This document shows positions 1 through 9,479 of a stretch of DNA of 64,000 nt, one piece after another. The translations under genes were made by a program, and so were the position numbers. The notes beneath the pieces are model-generated. The model was given only the letters and a program-made list of their open reading frames with translations. It did not search any database and was not told the origin of the DNA. Within the stretch, counting starts at the first letter, position 1. The number at the start of each line of letters is the position of its first letter. The stretch is from positions 682,001-746,000 of the forward strand of contig JAAALK010000283.1 of assembly GCA_019279435.1 (NCBI GenBank), in the 5' to 3' direction. The DNA is from Zizania palustris. Lineage: Eukaryota > Streptophyta > Magnoliopsida > Poales > Poaceae.

Positions 1-1639
1 GCTTCGGAGGTTAGTGGCGAAGTATGCCGAAGGCTGTTGTGAAAGTGCCGAAGGTTTGTTGTCTATCCTAGTTCAAGTGCGACTGAGAGCGAAGTATGCT
101 TCGAAGCTAAGTATGTCAGTGTCGAAGCTTGCTTCGAACAGTGTACTTCGAAGGCTAGACTTCGAACAGAAAGCTTCGAACAAGCTCACAGAAAAAACAA
201 CTTTCAAAAGAGTAGCGAAGCCCGACACATGACAGAGAAACCAAAACGAAGCCTACACTCTGCCTTCGGAAGATCAACTTCGAAACAAAGTTTGTAAGAG
301 TTGTCACAAAAGAAATCGAAGGTGACAAACACACTTCGAACGACAAGCTTCGAACTCACAAGCTGCAACCCTCGAAAATGACAGCAGCAGAAAGATCTCA
401 GAGACTTCACGTCGAGCGAAGTATATCAGAGAGACTAGCTTTGAAGTCAACTTCGAAGCCAGTCGGAGTATACCTTCGCACAGACGGTCGAAGTATGTCA
501 AGCTGACAGTGCACAAAAAACGGACTTCGAAACTAGCAACACAAGACACAACGTGAAGTCGAAGTTCAAGCGAAGCCCTCGAGAATGTCAGATCGAAGCC
601 TGCCTCTCGGAGCTGAGGGACTTCGAACAGAGAAAAGGGGCTTCGCCAGAAACAGCCGGAAAAGGGACTTTAGCCCTGTCAATTCGATCAAAAAGCTACG
701 CAGAAAAGCAAGCTAGAGTACTAGTGTACTGTTGCTACAGTGAGTAGGTACTACTTGCAGCACGCAAGAACTAGTACTACTTCCGTGAAGAACAGGAGCA
801 ACAGAAGCACAAACGCTCAAGAAAAATGGCTATGCACGTGAAACGAAGCCATAAAAACTGCTGCAGATATGCTGCGCATGATCAAAGAATAGAAGCTTCA
901 CTGCATCAGGAAAAACTGAAAAAATGCAAGGCAAAATATCAAGAGAAGGAGCCTGGCGGCGCACAACAGGAGAGAGACAAAACACAGGAACCAAAAATGA
1001 CCCAGGGAATGAATGAAAAGTGATTTCTCGAAGGGGTAGTCCAACCCTAGGGATTGGGGCCCTATTTATAGGCTGCCCAATGACCTAGAATATTCCACCA
1101 GCCCCTTAGGGTTTTTACAGACTCTAAAATAAAGGAAATGACTCAACTAACCCTTAGGAATTTTTACAGACTCGATTGATTGACTGTGGGCCTAGAGATA
1201 CAGATGACTTATCCGGAAGCTAAGCTTTCGTAGTGACTACGGCTTCTCTTCTGGACAGTCTGATACAGAATCAACGGTTGTCAGTTTTGCGCCGAAACTG
1301 ACAAAGCCTCCACCGACATTGCACCAGGTACCCGGATTGGGCCAACCCGATTCCGCAGCTCTCTCAGCCCGGCAATCACTCACCGCCCATGTACCTGAGT
1401 CAATCCTGGTCAACAGCCCAGTGGGTCTTCTGCTGCTCCTGGCCCATGTACCCGAATTGGGCCAGCCCGACTTCGTAGCCTCCTCTGCCTGACAGCCGCT
1501 TGCTGCCCGTGTACCTGAGTCACACACGGCCCATTAAAACAGCAGATCTCCTCTCTTCAACTGTCCTCTTTGACTATCGTTGACAATGACTCATCACCTC
1601 TGGAGCCATGAGGCCCATGCTATTCAGCATAGCTCCTCA
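1..1639 (-). repeat. Copia-1 3' LTR (partial)
   Basis: Matches 17058-18696 nearly colinearly and ends ...CTCCTCA at 1639, directly before a polypurine tract. About the first 350 bp of the LTR (plus-strand view) are left of the window. Differences from the other LTR are often C/T or G/A changes at CpG. A minus-strand TATA box lies near 1063-1070. Confidence 0.95.
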
Positions 1640-1651
1640 ATCTCCCCCTTG
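1640..1651 (-). other. Copia-1 polypurine tract
   Basis: Reads CAAGGGGGAGAT on the minus strand immediately before the 3' LTR start (TGAGGAGC...). This is the usual plus-strand priming site position; Copia-3 has the identical tract at 33066-33077. Confidence 0.9.
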
Positions 1652-1735
1652 ATGAGTGTATTGTCAACACTTCACTTCTTTAGCTCTTCAGAACCTGCGA
1701 ACACATGTGGAAACACGAAAACAAAGAACAAGAAA

Positions 1736-1740
1736 ACAAG
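1736..1740. repeat. Gypsy-1 target site duplication, left
   Basis: ACAAG directly before the left LTR; the same five bases follow the right LTR at 9475-9479. Confidence 0.93.
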
Positions 1741-2873
1741 TGATGCGTCACGGGGTCCCGATCTTCATGACGTAGGATCGATTTTCAGATAACTAGCTAT
1801 AGAATAGCCGGATAACTTGCTGCAAGCAGCGATAACTAGTGCAACCTGGCAAATAAAACTCGAAGTCAACCACCGTCTTTAACCGGCAACCTGAATCGAG
1901 GATTCACCCAACCACACTCTCAAAGAACCAACCAACACAGCCTACAATCAATCAAGGAGGACCTTGAAGGGAGTAGGATCACCAATTGGGAGCGGATGAA
2001 GCCGCCGCTTCTGTAATCCCGCGAAGGAAATCACAAGAGCAAGGAGGGTAGAGATCTCTCTCTGAATTTGTTAGCACGCAGCTGAACAAGGGGTTCTATA
2101 TTCAATAATCAAAGTTGCCGATTACAATGGTGCTAGGGGGTATTTATACAAGGAGTAGACCTTGAAGATAGGTGCGAACACGAAACGAAAATACTAGGCG
2201 AACTATGTGAAAACGAATCAGCTTCTGGAGAGTTTCCGCGTGGCTGTTGGTCTTCTGAGCGGTCTTCGGTATTTCAGCAATAACTCCTCCTTGGAAGCTT
2301 CAATTCACGAACGGTTGGATCCCTTGGAAAGGTGACTTGATAAGCTTTCACACCATGTGCACCATGTAACTCGGTATAATGATGCAGTTTTAATACGAGA
2401 ACATTGACTTCATGCAGACTGTTGACCTTCGGACCAGCAAGCACTAAAACTGGTCGGACGCCTTCATGCAAACTTCAAATTGGTCGGGGTTAGATTCATT
2501 GGAAACTAGACTTCAAGAGTTTTCCAAAAAGTGCTCATTTGCCTTCATAGCTTTTGTAAATCAAAAGTTATGATTATTTCTTTGAGACGATTCTGCAGGA
2601 CTGGCTTGGTTCGAGCATGATTCTTCTATGTGTCCATTTCCTTGTGAGTTCTTTTCATCCTTCTTGGTAAACCTGAGTATTAGCAATGTACACGACTTAG
2701 GTAGTATATAACTCTCATTAATAGTAAAATGAATTTCACAAAGTAGCGCGTGGACCTCTTGTTGAAGCTTCTTAGCTCGACTGCGTGTAATTGGTCCATC
2801 AAAAACATGTATTGGAGTCGCTGTGGTCGAAGTGGTCGGTGTAGAGGTTGGAGTGGTCGGCGTGGTCATATCA
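1741..2873 (-). repeat. Gypsy-1 3' LTR
   Basis: Begins TGATGCGTCA and ends CATATCA on the plus strand, copying 8335-9474. Its right third encodes the last ~100 residues of pol. It lacks a 9-bp stretch (TATAATATG region) present in the other LTR. Confidence 0.96.
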
Positions 2874-5665
2874 TCCTCCCCCTCTTGAAAAGGAGTCGTC
2901 CTCGACTCTAAAATGTCTTCACTTGTGAATGCTGATAGGTCAGCAACATTGAAGGAGTTGCTTACGCCATAGCTTGGTGGAAGGTCAATCTTGTATGCAT
3001 TATCGTTGATCTTGGCAAGAACACAAAATGGACCATCCCCTCGTGGCATCAGCTTGGACTTGCGCTTATCAGGAAAGCGATCTTTACGCAAGTGAATCCA
3101 CACCAAATCTCCCGGTTCAAACGACACCTTCTTTCTATGCTTGTTCATACTTGCAGCCTTACGTGTCGCCTTTAGCTCAATTGCTTCTTTTGTTTTCTCA
3201 TGTATCTTCTTGACATATGCAGCACGCTTGGAGGCTTCCATATTGGTTCTCTCCTGTAATGGCAAAGGCAACAAATCTATCGGAGCAATGGGTTTGAACC
3301 CATAAACAATTTCAAAAGGACACAAGTTAGTGGTAGAATGTACTGCCCTGTTATAAGCAAACTCCACATGAGGCAAGCAGTTCTCCCAATCTTTCAGGTT
3401 CTTTTTCACCATGGTTCGCAGCAACATTGACAGGGTTCGATTCACCACTTCAGTTTGTCCGTCGGTTTGAGGATGACAAGTGGTCGAGAATAGAAGCTTG
3501 GTCCCCAGCTTGGACCACAATGTTTTCCAGAAGTAGCTCACAAACTTGACATCACGATCAGATACAATGGTCTTAGGCACCCCATGCAACCTCACAATTT
3601 CCCTGAAAAATAAATTAGCAACATGTGAAGCATCGTCGCTCTTGTTACAAGGGATAAAATGAGCCATCTTTAAAAATCTATCAACCACAACAAAAACGGA
3701 ATCTTTTCCTCTCTGAGTTCTAGGCAATCCCAGAACAAAATCCATACTTATGTCTTCCCAAGGAATTTTAGGAGCAGGTAGAGGAGTGTATAAACCATGA
3801 GGGTTCAGTTTAGACTTAGCTTTGTGAAAAGTGATGCAACGCTCCACGAACCGGATGACGTCTCTCCTCATCTTGGGCCAATAGAAGTGATCACCTAGCA
3901 GCTCATAGGTTTTCTTTTGTCCAAAATGACCTGTCAATCCTCCTCCATGGGACTCCTGCAATAAAAGCAATCTAACCGAAGAATTTGGAACACAAAGCTT
4001 GTTAGCCCTAAACAAAAATCCATCATGTATATGATACTTTTCCCAACCTCTTCGATCTTTACAATGAGTGTATGGTTCTGAAAATTCAGGGTCATCATTA
4101 TACATGTCTTTCAAACTTTCAAGACCTATAACCTTCACCTCAAGTTGGTTTAGCAACACGATTTTTCTAGACAAAGCATCAGCAACCACATTGTCCTTAC
4201 CTTTCTTATACTTCACAATATATGGAAATGTCTCGATGAACTCAACCCATTTGGCATGGTGTCGGTTTAGTTTTGCTTGGCCTTTCAAATACTTTAAAGC
4301 TTCATGATCGGAATGGATAACAAACTCTTTTGGCCATAAATAATGCTGCCATGTTTCAAGTACACGCACCAAAGCATACAATTCTTTATCATATACAGAA
4401 TAATTCAATTGAGCACCTCCCAACTTTTCACTAAAATACGCTACAGGTTTGCCTTGCTGCATTAAAATCCCTCCTATGCCAATTCCACTGGCATCACATT
4501 CTACTTCAAAAGTTTTAGTGAAATCAGGAAGAACAAGCAATGGTGCTTCAGTTAAGCGTTTCTTTAATTCTTGAAAAGCATTTTCTTGTGAACTTCCCCA
4601 TTTAAATTCAACACCTTTCTTTGTTAATTCATTTAAGGGAGTAGCAATGGTACTAAAATCTTTAACAAATCTCCTATAAAATCCAGCTAGACCATGCAAG
4701 CTTCTTATTTGACTTACATTCGTTGGAGTTGGCCAATCCTTGATGGCTTTCACCTTGGTTTCATCCACTTCAATTCCTTTTCCTGAAACAACAAAGCCAA
4801 GGAACACATGGTCTGTGCAAAAACTACACTTCTCAAGGTTAGCAAATAATTTCTCCTTTCGGAGCTCATCTAGGACTTGTCGAATATGATTCATGTGCAT
4901 TTCAAAAGACTTGCTGTAAATTAAGATATCATCAAAATAAACAACCACAAATTTTCCAATGAAGGATCTCAAAACATGGTTCATCAATCTCATAAAAGTA
5001 CTTGGATCATTAGTCAAACCAAAAGGCATAACTAGCCATTCGTACAGCCCAAATTTTGTTTTAAAAGTAGTTTTCCATTCATCTCCAGCTTTCATTCTTA
5101 TTTGATGGTACCCACTTTTTAAATCAATTTTAGTGAATATTATGGAACCACTTAATTCATCAAGCATGTCTTCTAATCGAGGAATAGGATGGCGATAGCG
5201 AATAGTGATGTTATTTATGGCTCTACAATCAACGCACATCCTCCAAGAACCATCTTTTTTTGGTACTAAAATAACAGGAACAGCACAAGGACTTAAGCTT
5301 TCACGAACATAACCTTTATCGAGAAGTTCTTGTACTTGCCTTTGTATCTCCTTTGTTTCTTCAGGATTGGTGCGGTATGGTGGTCGATTTGGAAGAGCAG
5401 CCCCCAGAATAAGATCGATCTGATGTTCAATCCCACGTACAGGAGGTAATCCATTCGGGGTTTCCTTTGGAAAAACGTCCTCATATTCCTGTAAAAGATG
5501 AGACACCATACTAGGAAAAGAGGTGTTATCGTTAGCTGACACTAAAATGTATTTGCACACAAGTACAAAGAGTACTTGATCTGGGTTGTTCCTTACTTCT
5601 CTCATCTCAGATTTTGTGGCTAACATGACTAAATTTTTTTCTTCTTCTTTCTTTTGATCTCTCAA
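2561..5665 (-). CDS. pol: Gypsy-1 Pol: reverse transcriptase, RNase H, integrase
   Basis: An open frame of 1034 codons. Reverse transcriptase occupies about residues 90-270 with the catalytic YFDD at 243-246; RNase H follows (CDASG near 390); the integrase zinc domain is at about 570-615 and the D-D-E core at about 650-800, followed by the GPF/Y-type end and a Thr/Pro-rich tail. The first codon is TTG, not ATG, so the frame is probably entered from gag by a -1 shift at the A8 run (5666-5673) rather than by its own start. The zinc domain reads C-I-T-F-H at 610-614 where the family has C-x-x-C: the second cysteine (codon 3827-3829) is now phenylalanine. The RT box usually reading TNAPSTF has D for A. 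These are signs of decay despite the open frame. The last ~100 residues lie in the LTR. Confidence 0.93.
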   Translation of the reverse strand: MRDQKKEEEKNLVMLATKSEMREVRNNPDQVLFVLVCKYILVSANDNTSFPSMVSHLLQEYEDVFPKETPNGLPPVRGIEHQIDLILGAALPNRPPYRTNPEETKEIQRQVQELLDKGYVRESLSPCAVPVILVPKKDGSWRMCVDCRAINNITIRYRHPIPRLEDMLDELSGSIIFTKIDLKSGYHQIRMKAGDEWKTTFKTKFGLYEWLVMPFGLTNDPSTFMRLMNHVLRSFIGKFVVVYFDDILIYSKSFEMHMNHIRQVLDELRKEKLFANLEKCSFCTDHVFLGFVVSGKGIEVDETKVKAIKDWPTPTNVSQIRSLHGLAGFYRRFVKDFSTIATPLNELTKKGVEFKWGSSQENAFQELKKRLTEAPLLVLPDFTKTFEVECDASGIGIGGILMQQGKPVAYFSEKLGGAQLNYSVYDKELYALVRVLETWQHYLWPKEFVIHSDHEALKYLKGQAKLNRHHAKWVEFIETFPYIVKYKKGKDNVVADALSRKIVLLNQLEVKVIGLESLKDMYNDDPEFSEPYTHCKDRRGWEKYHIHDGFLFRANKLCVPNSSVRLLLLQESHGGGLTGHFGQKKTYELLGDHFYWPKMRRDVIRFVERCITFHKAKSKLNPHGLYTPLPAPKIPWEDISMDFVLGLPRTQRGKDSVFVVVDRFLKMAHFIPCNKSDDASHVANLFFREIVRLHGVPKTIVSDRDVKFVSYFWKTLWSKLGTKLLFSTTCHPQTDGQTEVVNRTLSMLLRTMVKKNLKDWENCLPHVEFAYNRAVHSTTNLCPFEIVYGFKPIAPIDLLPLPLQERTNMEASKRAAYVKKIHEKTKEAIELKATRKAASMNKHRKKVSFEPGDLVWIHLRKDRFPDKRKSKLMPRGDGPFCVLAKINDNAYKIDLPPSYGVSNSFNVADLSAFTSEDILESRTTPFQEGEDDMTTPTTPTSTPTTSTTATPIHVFDGPITRSRAKKLQQEVHALLCEIHFTINESYILPKSCTLLILRFTKKDEKNSQGNGHIEESCSNQASPAESSQRNNHNF
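2874..2887 (-). other. Gypsy-1 polypurine tract
   Basis: Reads CAAGAGGGGGAGGA on the minus strand and abuts the 3' LTR. It is also translated, as it lies inside the pol frame. Confidence 0.88.
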
Positions 5666-7506
5666 TTTTTTTTCATATTGGGCTGGTGGCTCTCACTCTC
5701 TGATTTGTGGAAGGCACTCGAATTCTTTTTCTCTTCCTTTCCATTCTCATCTCTCACACTAGAGCTCTTTTGCAAATGCTCAGCAAGAATTTGTTGTGGT
5801 GTCATAGGTTTGAGTACAAACTTCCTCCCCTTCAAATCTAGAGTGTACTGATTTGTTCTCCCGCAATGCTGAGTATATCGATCATATTGCCATGGCCTCC
5901 CGAGTAGTATGTGACATACGGACATAGGTACCACATCACACTCTACCGTGTCAACATATTCACCAATCTTGAAGGGAACTTTTACTTTGTATCCAATCTT
6001 GATGTCACCGGAATCATTCAGCCATTGGACATGATATGGATGAGGATGTCGCAGAAGTTTCAGATCAAGCTTGTCAACCATCTCACGACTAGCAAGATTA
6101 TGACAGCTTCCTCCATCAATGATCATCTTCACTACCTTATCTTGCACTTTGGCTCTTGTCTGAAATAAATTATGTCGCTGGCCGTTCTCAGCTTCCTTCA
6201 TCTGAACACTCAATATTGGTGCCACCACAAGAGCAGCACCTTGCTCAAAATCACAGCCGGTATGTTCCTCTTCTTCATGGGCTTCTTCTTCTATATCTTC
6301 CTCTTCACTGGCTGATTCGTACTCTCCATTATCATGTACAATGATCACTCTATTATTTGGACACTCTCTAGCAACATGTCCACGACCTCCACACTTGAAA
6401 CACTTAATCCCACTGCTCTTGGATGTAGAACCCACTAAAGTGGAGGTGGAAGCTGCTGGTTTGGAACTCGTGCTCGGGGCAGCAGAGTTCTTCCCACTAA
6501 AATTACTTTGAGCATTAGAACGTGAGCCTCCAAATGGACCTTTCGCAGCTGATGGTGCAGCAGTAAACTTTGAATTTAACTTGCTTCCTCCAGACATAGT
6601 CCTCGTACCAAAAGGCAAAGACTTACTGCTCTTGGTATCTTGCTGCAGTTGGCGTTCAGCTTTGGTGGCTTGATGTACCAAATCAATAAGACGACGGTAC
6701 GACTGAAACTCAACAATGCGTTGAATATTTCGATGCAACCCAGCCATGAATCGTGCCATAGTTTGTTCTTCATCTTCATATACGTTGGCTCTAATCATAG
6801 CCTTCTCCATCTCTTTATAATACTCTTCAACAGAATAACTTCCTTGTTTCAAATTCTGTAGTGTATCAAAAAGATCACGCCGATAATGCTTTGGCATGAA
6901 ACGTCTTCTCATTTCACGTTTCATCTCTGCCCATGTGGCAATAGGATGTTCTCCATCTTCTTCACGATCTTGGAGAAGTTGCTCCCACCAAATCAGAGCA
7001 TATCCTTCAAACTCTAGAGATGCCATAGCCAACTTCTTCTCTTCTGTATAATTATGCAAACGAAAGATCTTGTCGACCTTCAACTCCCAAGTGAAATAAG
7101 CTTCAGGATCAGATCCTCCATCAAATTTTGGCATGGTAAATTTCAGTTTACCAAGCCTCTCTTCACGATGGCCTCCTCTACGATGTTGGAGATCATGATG
7201 GGAATGATTATCATTATTTTCAGATTCGGATTCTTCAGTGTCTTGATTTCTTCGATTCCAGCCCCTCCCTCTTCCATGTGTAGCACTTCGGTTCCTCCGT
7301 CCTCTTCTTCCTCCTCTTCCATCACTATCATCACCTTCTTCACCATGGGTGCTTGCTCCATTATTAGGTGGACGACGTCCCCTAATTTCATTTAGTATGG
7401 TTTGAAAATCTTGGGCCAACCGATCTTGTCTCTCTTCTAGACTTTGCTGGAATTCATTAAATTGTGCCATGGTGACACATTCATTGATCTCAACGCCGTC
7501 ACCCAT
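5662..7506 (-). CDS. gag: Gypsy-1 Gag-protease polyprotein
   Basis: 614 residues from a true ATG at 7504-7506. The first 110 residues are Arg/Gly/Glu-rich and low in complexity. The capsid-like retrotransposon gag domain spans about 120-290 (family hallmarks MPKFDG, W-W and a basic RRRF segment). A Ser/Ala-rich linker follows, then a CCHC zinc knuckle (C-F-K-C-x4-H-x4-C) near residue 365, an acidic stretch, and an aspartic protease with the active-site motif IIDGGSCHN near residue 470. The frame stops with TGA right after an A-rich heptamer, and pol continues in the -1 frame. Gag coats the genomic RNA and forms the particle; the protease cuts the polyprotein (family knowledge). No internal stops are present. 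Confidence 0.94.
   Translation of the reverse strand: MGDGVEINECVTMAQFNEFQQSLEERQDRLAQDFQTILNEIRGRRPPNNGASTHGEEGDDSDGRGGRRGRRNRSATHGRGRGWNRRNQDTEESESENNDNHSHHDLQHRRGGHREERLGKLKFTMPKFDGGSDPEAYFTWELKVDKIFRLHNYTEEKKLAMASLEFEGYALIWWEQLLQDREEDGEHPIATWAEMKREMRRRFMPKHYRRDLFDTLQNLKQGSYSVEEYYKEMEKAMIRANVYEDEEQTMARFMAGLHRNIQRIVEFQSYRRLIDLVHQATKAERQLQQDTKSSKSLPFGTRTMSGGSKLNSKFTAAPSAAKGPFGGSRSNAQSNFSGKNSAAPSTSSKPAASTSTLVGSTSKSSGIKCFKCGGRGHVARECPNNRVIIVHDNGEYESASEEEDIEEEAHEEEEHTGCDFEQGAALVVAPILSVQMKEAENGQRHNLFQTRAKVQDKVVKMIIDGGSCHNLASREMVDKLDLKLLRHPHPYHVQWLNDSGDIKIGYKVKVPFKIGEYVDTVECDVVPMSVCHILLGRPWQYDRYTQHCGRTNQYTLDLKGRKFVLKPMTPQQILAEHLQKSSSVRDENGKEEKKNSSAFHKSESESHQPNMKKN
5665..5671 (-). promoter_or_regulatory. 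Candidate -1 ribosomal frameshift heptamer at gag-pol junction
   Basis: On the minus strand the gag frame ends ATG AAA AAA AAT TGA. The heptamer A AAA AAT fits the X XXY YYZ slippery pattern, and a -1 slip enters the pol frame exactly. The stop codon directly follows the heptamer. The alternative is a one-base change in an A8 run that broke a once fused gag-pol. Confidence 0.6.
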
Positions 7507-8320
7507 CTTTCTGTAAAATTAGTGACAACAAAGGAACAAGAGTATATGTGGAATAAAAATATATGTGGGATCTCTCAATCTCACTTCTCTTACCAACCGA
7601 GGCTCAGTGAAGTTCCTGCGGGTTACAGAGAAACAAAATGTGTGGTGGTACCGAGAGCGATGGTTAAGCGAATACAAGACCAGAGAGTACCGATTACGAT
7701 GGCTTTTATGTGGAGCATTGTGGGGATTATAAACAAGGAATGCAATCTGGATTCTAGTTGTTGTAAAGTTAAGTAACAATCCAAACTAGAGGTTCCCTGC
7801 TTAGTGCTGATCTCAAAATGCTAAAGATGTAAATGGATCACACACACGTGCAAAGAAAATCTCAGATTGATGCAAACAAGGAGTATGATTGGGATGCAAG
7901 TGTTGCAATCAAACCCACCCAAAATTTTGTACCAACAAAAGATAGCGATCTGGTTGCACAACTTGAAACACAAACTTTCAGCAATTGTGCTCTCAAACGA
8001 ACTGATCTTTAAACTTTTCTTTCACAATTTTTTTTTCAACTTTCCCTTTTTTTTGAACTTTTCTTTCTTTTACCTTTTTTTATAGAACTGAACACAATCA
8101 CCAGATATATAAGAGGCTCAAAGGACACACGACGGAAAATGATCAGCAACTAAAACAAAGACTCTAATGGACTGAAAATTAACTGAACTCACTAAAATAA
8201 CAGATTGAAACAAAGGGCTAAACAATATATATGTATATAATTTTTTTTGGCTTTTGGTGGATAGGACGAAACAAAATATATGTAGCTAAGGGTAAAGAAT
8301 CCTACCGTGGAAACCGATCA
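7507..8320 (-). other. Gypsy-1 untranslated leader
   Basis: About 810 bp between the primer-binding site and the gag ATG. No conserved reading frame is visible; long T-rich runs lie near 8028-8080 and 8240. It is the expected place for packaging signals, but nothing specific can be read. Confidence 0.7.
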
Positions 8321-8332
8321 GCTCTGATACCA
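8321..8332 (-). other. Gypsy-1 primer-binding site (initiator tRNA-Met type)
   Basis: Minus strand reads TGGTATCAGAGC two bases inside the 5' LTR end, complementary to the 3' end of plant initiator tRNA-Met (family knowledge). Confidence 0.93.
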
Positions 8333-8334
8333 GA

Positions 8335-9474
8335 TGATGCGTCACGGGGTCCCGATCTTCACGACGTAGGATCGATCTTCAGATAACTAGCTATAGAATA
8401 GCCAAATAACTTGCTGCAAGCAGCGATAACTAGTGCAACCTGGCAAATAAAACTCGAAGCCAACCACCGTCTTTAACCGGCAACCTGAATCGAGGATTCG
8501 CCCAACCACACTCTCAAAGAACCAACCAACACAACCTACAATCAATCAAGGAGGACCTTGAAGGGAGTAAGAGCACCAATTGGGAGCGGATGAAGCCGCC
8601 GCTTCTGTAATCCCGCGAAGGAAATCACAAGAGCAAGGAGGGTAGAGATCTCTCTCTGAATTTGTTAGCACACAGCTAAACAAGGAGTTCTATATTCAAT
8701 AATCAAAGTTGCCGATTACAATGGTGCTAGGGGGTATTTATACAAGGAGTAGACCTTGAAGATAGGTGCGAACACGAAACGAAAATACTAGGCGAACTAT
8801 GTGAAAACGAATCAGCTTCTGGAGAGTTTCCGCGTGGCTGTTGGTCTTCTGAGCGGTCTTCGGTATTTCAGCAATAACTCCTCCTTGGAAGCTTCAATTC
8901 ATGAACGGTTGGATCCCTTGGAAAGGTGACTTGATAAGCTTTCACACCATGTATAATATGCACCATGTAACTCGGTAGAATGATGCAGTTTTAATACGAG
9001 AACATTGACTTCATGCAGACTGTTGACCTTCGGACCAGCAAGCACTAAAAGTGGTCGGACGCCTTCATGCAAACTTCAAATTGGTCGGGGTTAGATTCAT
9101 TGGAAACTAGACTTCAAGAGTTTTCCAAAAAGTGCTCATTTGCCTTCATAGCTTTTGTAAATCAAAAGTTATGATTATTTCTTTGAGACGATTCTGCAGG
9201 ACTGGCTTGGTTCGAGCATGATTCTTCTATGTGTCCATTTCCTTGTGAGTTCTTTTCATCCTTCTTGGTAAACCTGAGTATTAGCAATGTACACGACTTA
9301 GGTAGTATATAAATCTCATTAATAGTAAAATGAATTTCACAAAGTAGCGCGTGCACCTCTTGTTGAAGCTTCTTAGCTCGACTGCGTGTAATTGGTCCAT
9401 CAAAAACATGTATTGGAGTCGCTGTGGTCGAAGTGGTCGGTGTAGAGGTTGGAGTGGTCGGCGTGGTCATATCA
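8335..9474 (-). repeat. Gypsy-1 5' LTR
   Basis: 1140 bp, TG...CA, with a minus-strand TATA box at 8735-8742 (TATAAATA). It also contains a copy of the pol tail reading frame, which here has no upstream pol and is only a by-product of the LTR duplication. Confidence 0.96.
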
Positions 9475-9479
9475 ACAAG
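9475..9479. repeat. Gypsy-1 target site duplication, right
   Basis: ACAAG, identical to 1736-1740. Confidence 0.93.

Larger units (their letters stand above)
1741..9474 (-). mobile_element. Gypsy-1: Ty3/gypsy retrotransposon nested in Copia-1
   Basis: Complete minus-strand element of 7734 bp: TG...CA LTRs at 1741-2873 and 8335-9474, a perfect ACAAG target duplication, an initiator-methionine-type primer site next to the right LTR, and a polypurine tract next to the left one. Gag-protease and pol are two open frames overlapping by a few bases at an A8 run. The pol frame runs through the polypurine tract and ends about 310 bp inside the 3' LTR. Such overlap is known for the CRM-type centromeric gypsy elements, so a CRM-related assignment is possible, but I see no clear chromodomain and would not insist. 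By eye the LTRs differ at roughly 15-20 positions plus one 9-bp indel. Confidence 0.96.

Noticed and set aside
80..660. TTCGAA array as heat-shock elements
   Set aside because: Heat-shock elements need GAA and TTC units spaced as nGAAnnTTCn; here TTC and GAA abut without the two-base gap, so the fit is poor.
7054..7395. 113-codon plus-strand frame with a hydrophobic, Ser-rich end
   Set aside because: Shadow of the low-complexity Gag N-terminus on the other strand.
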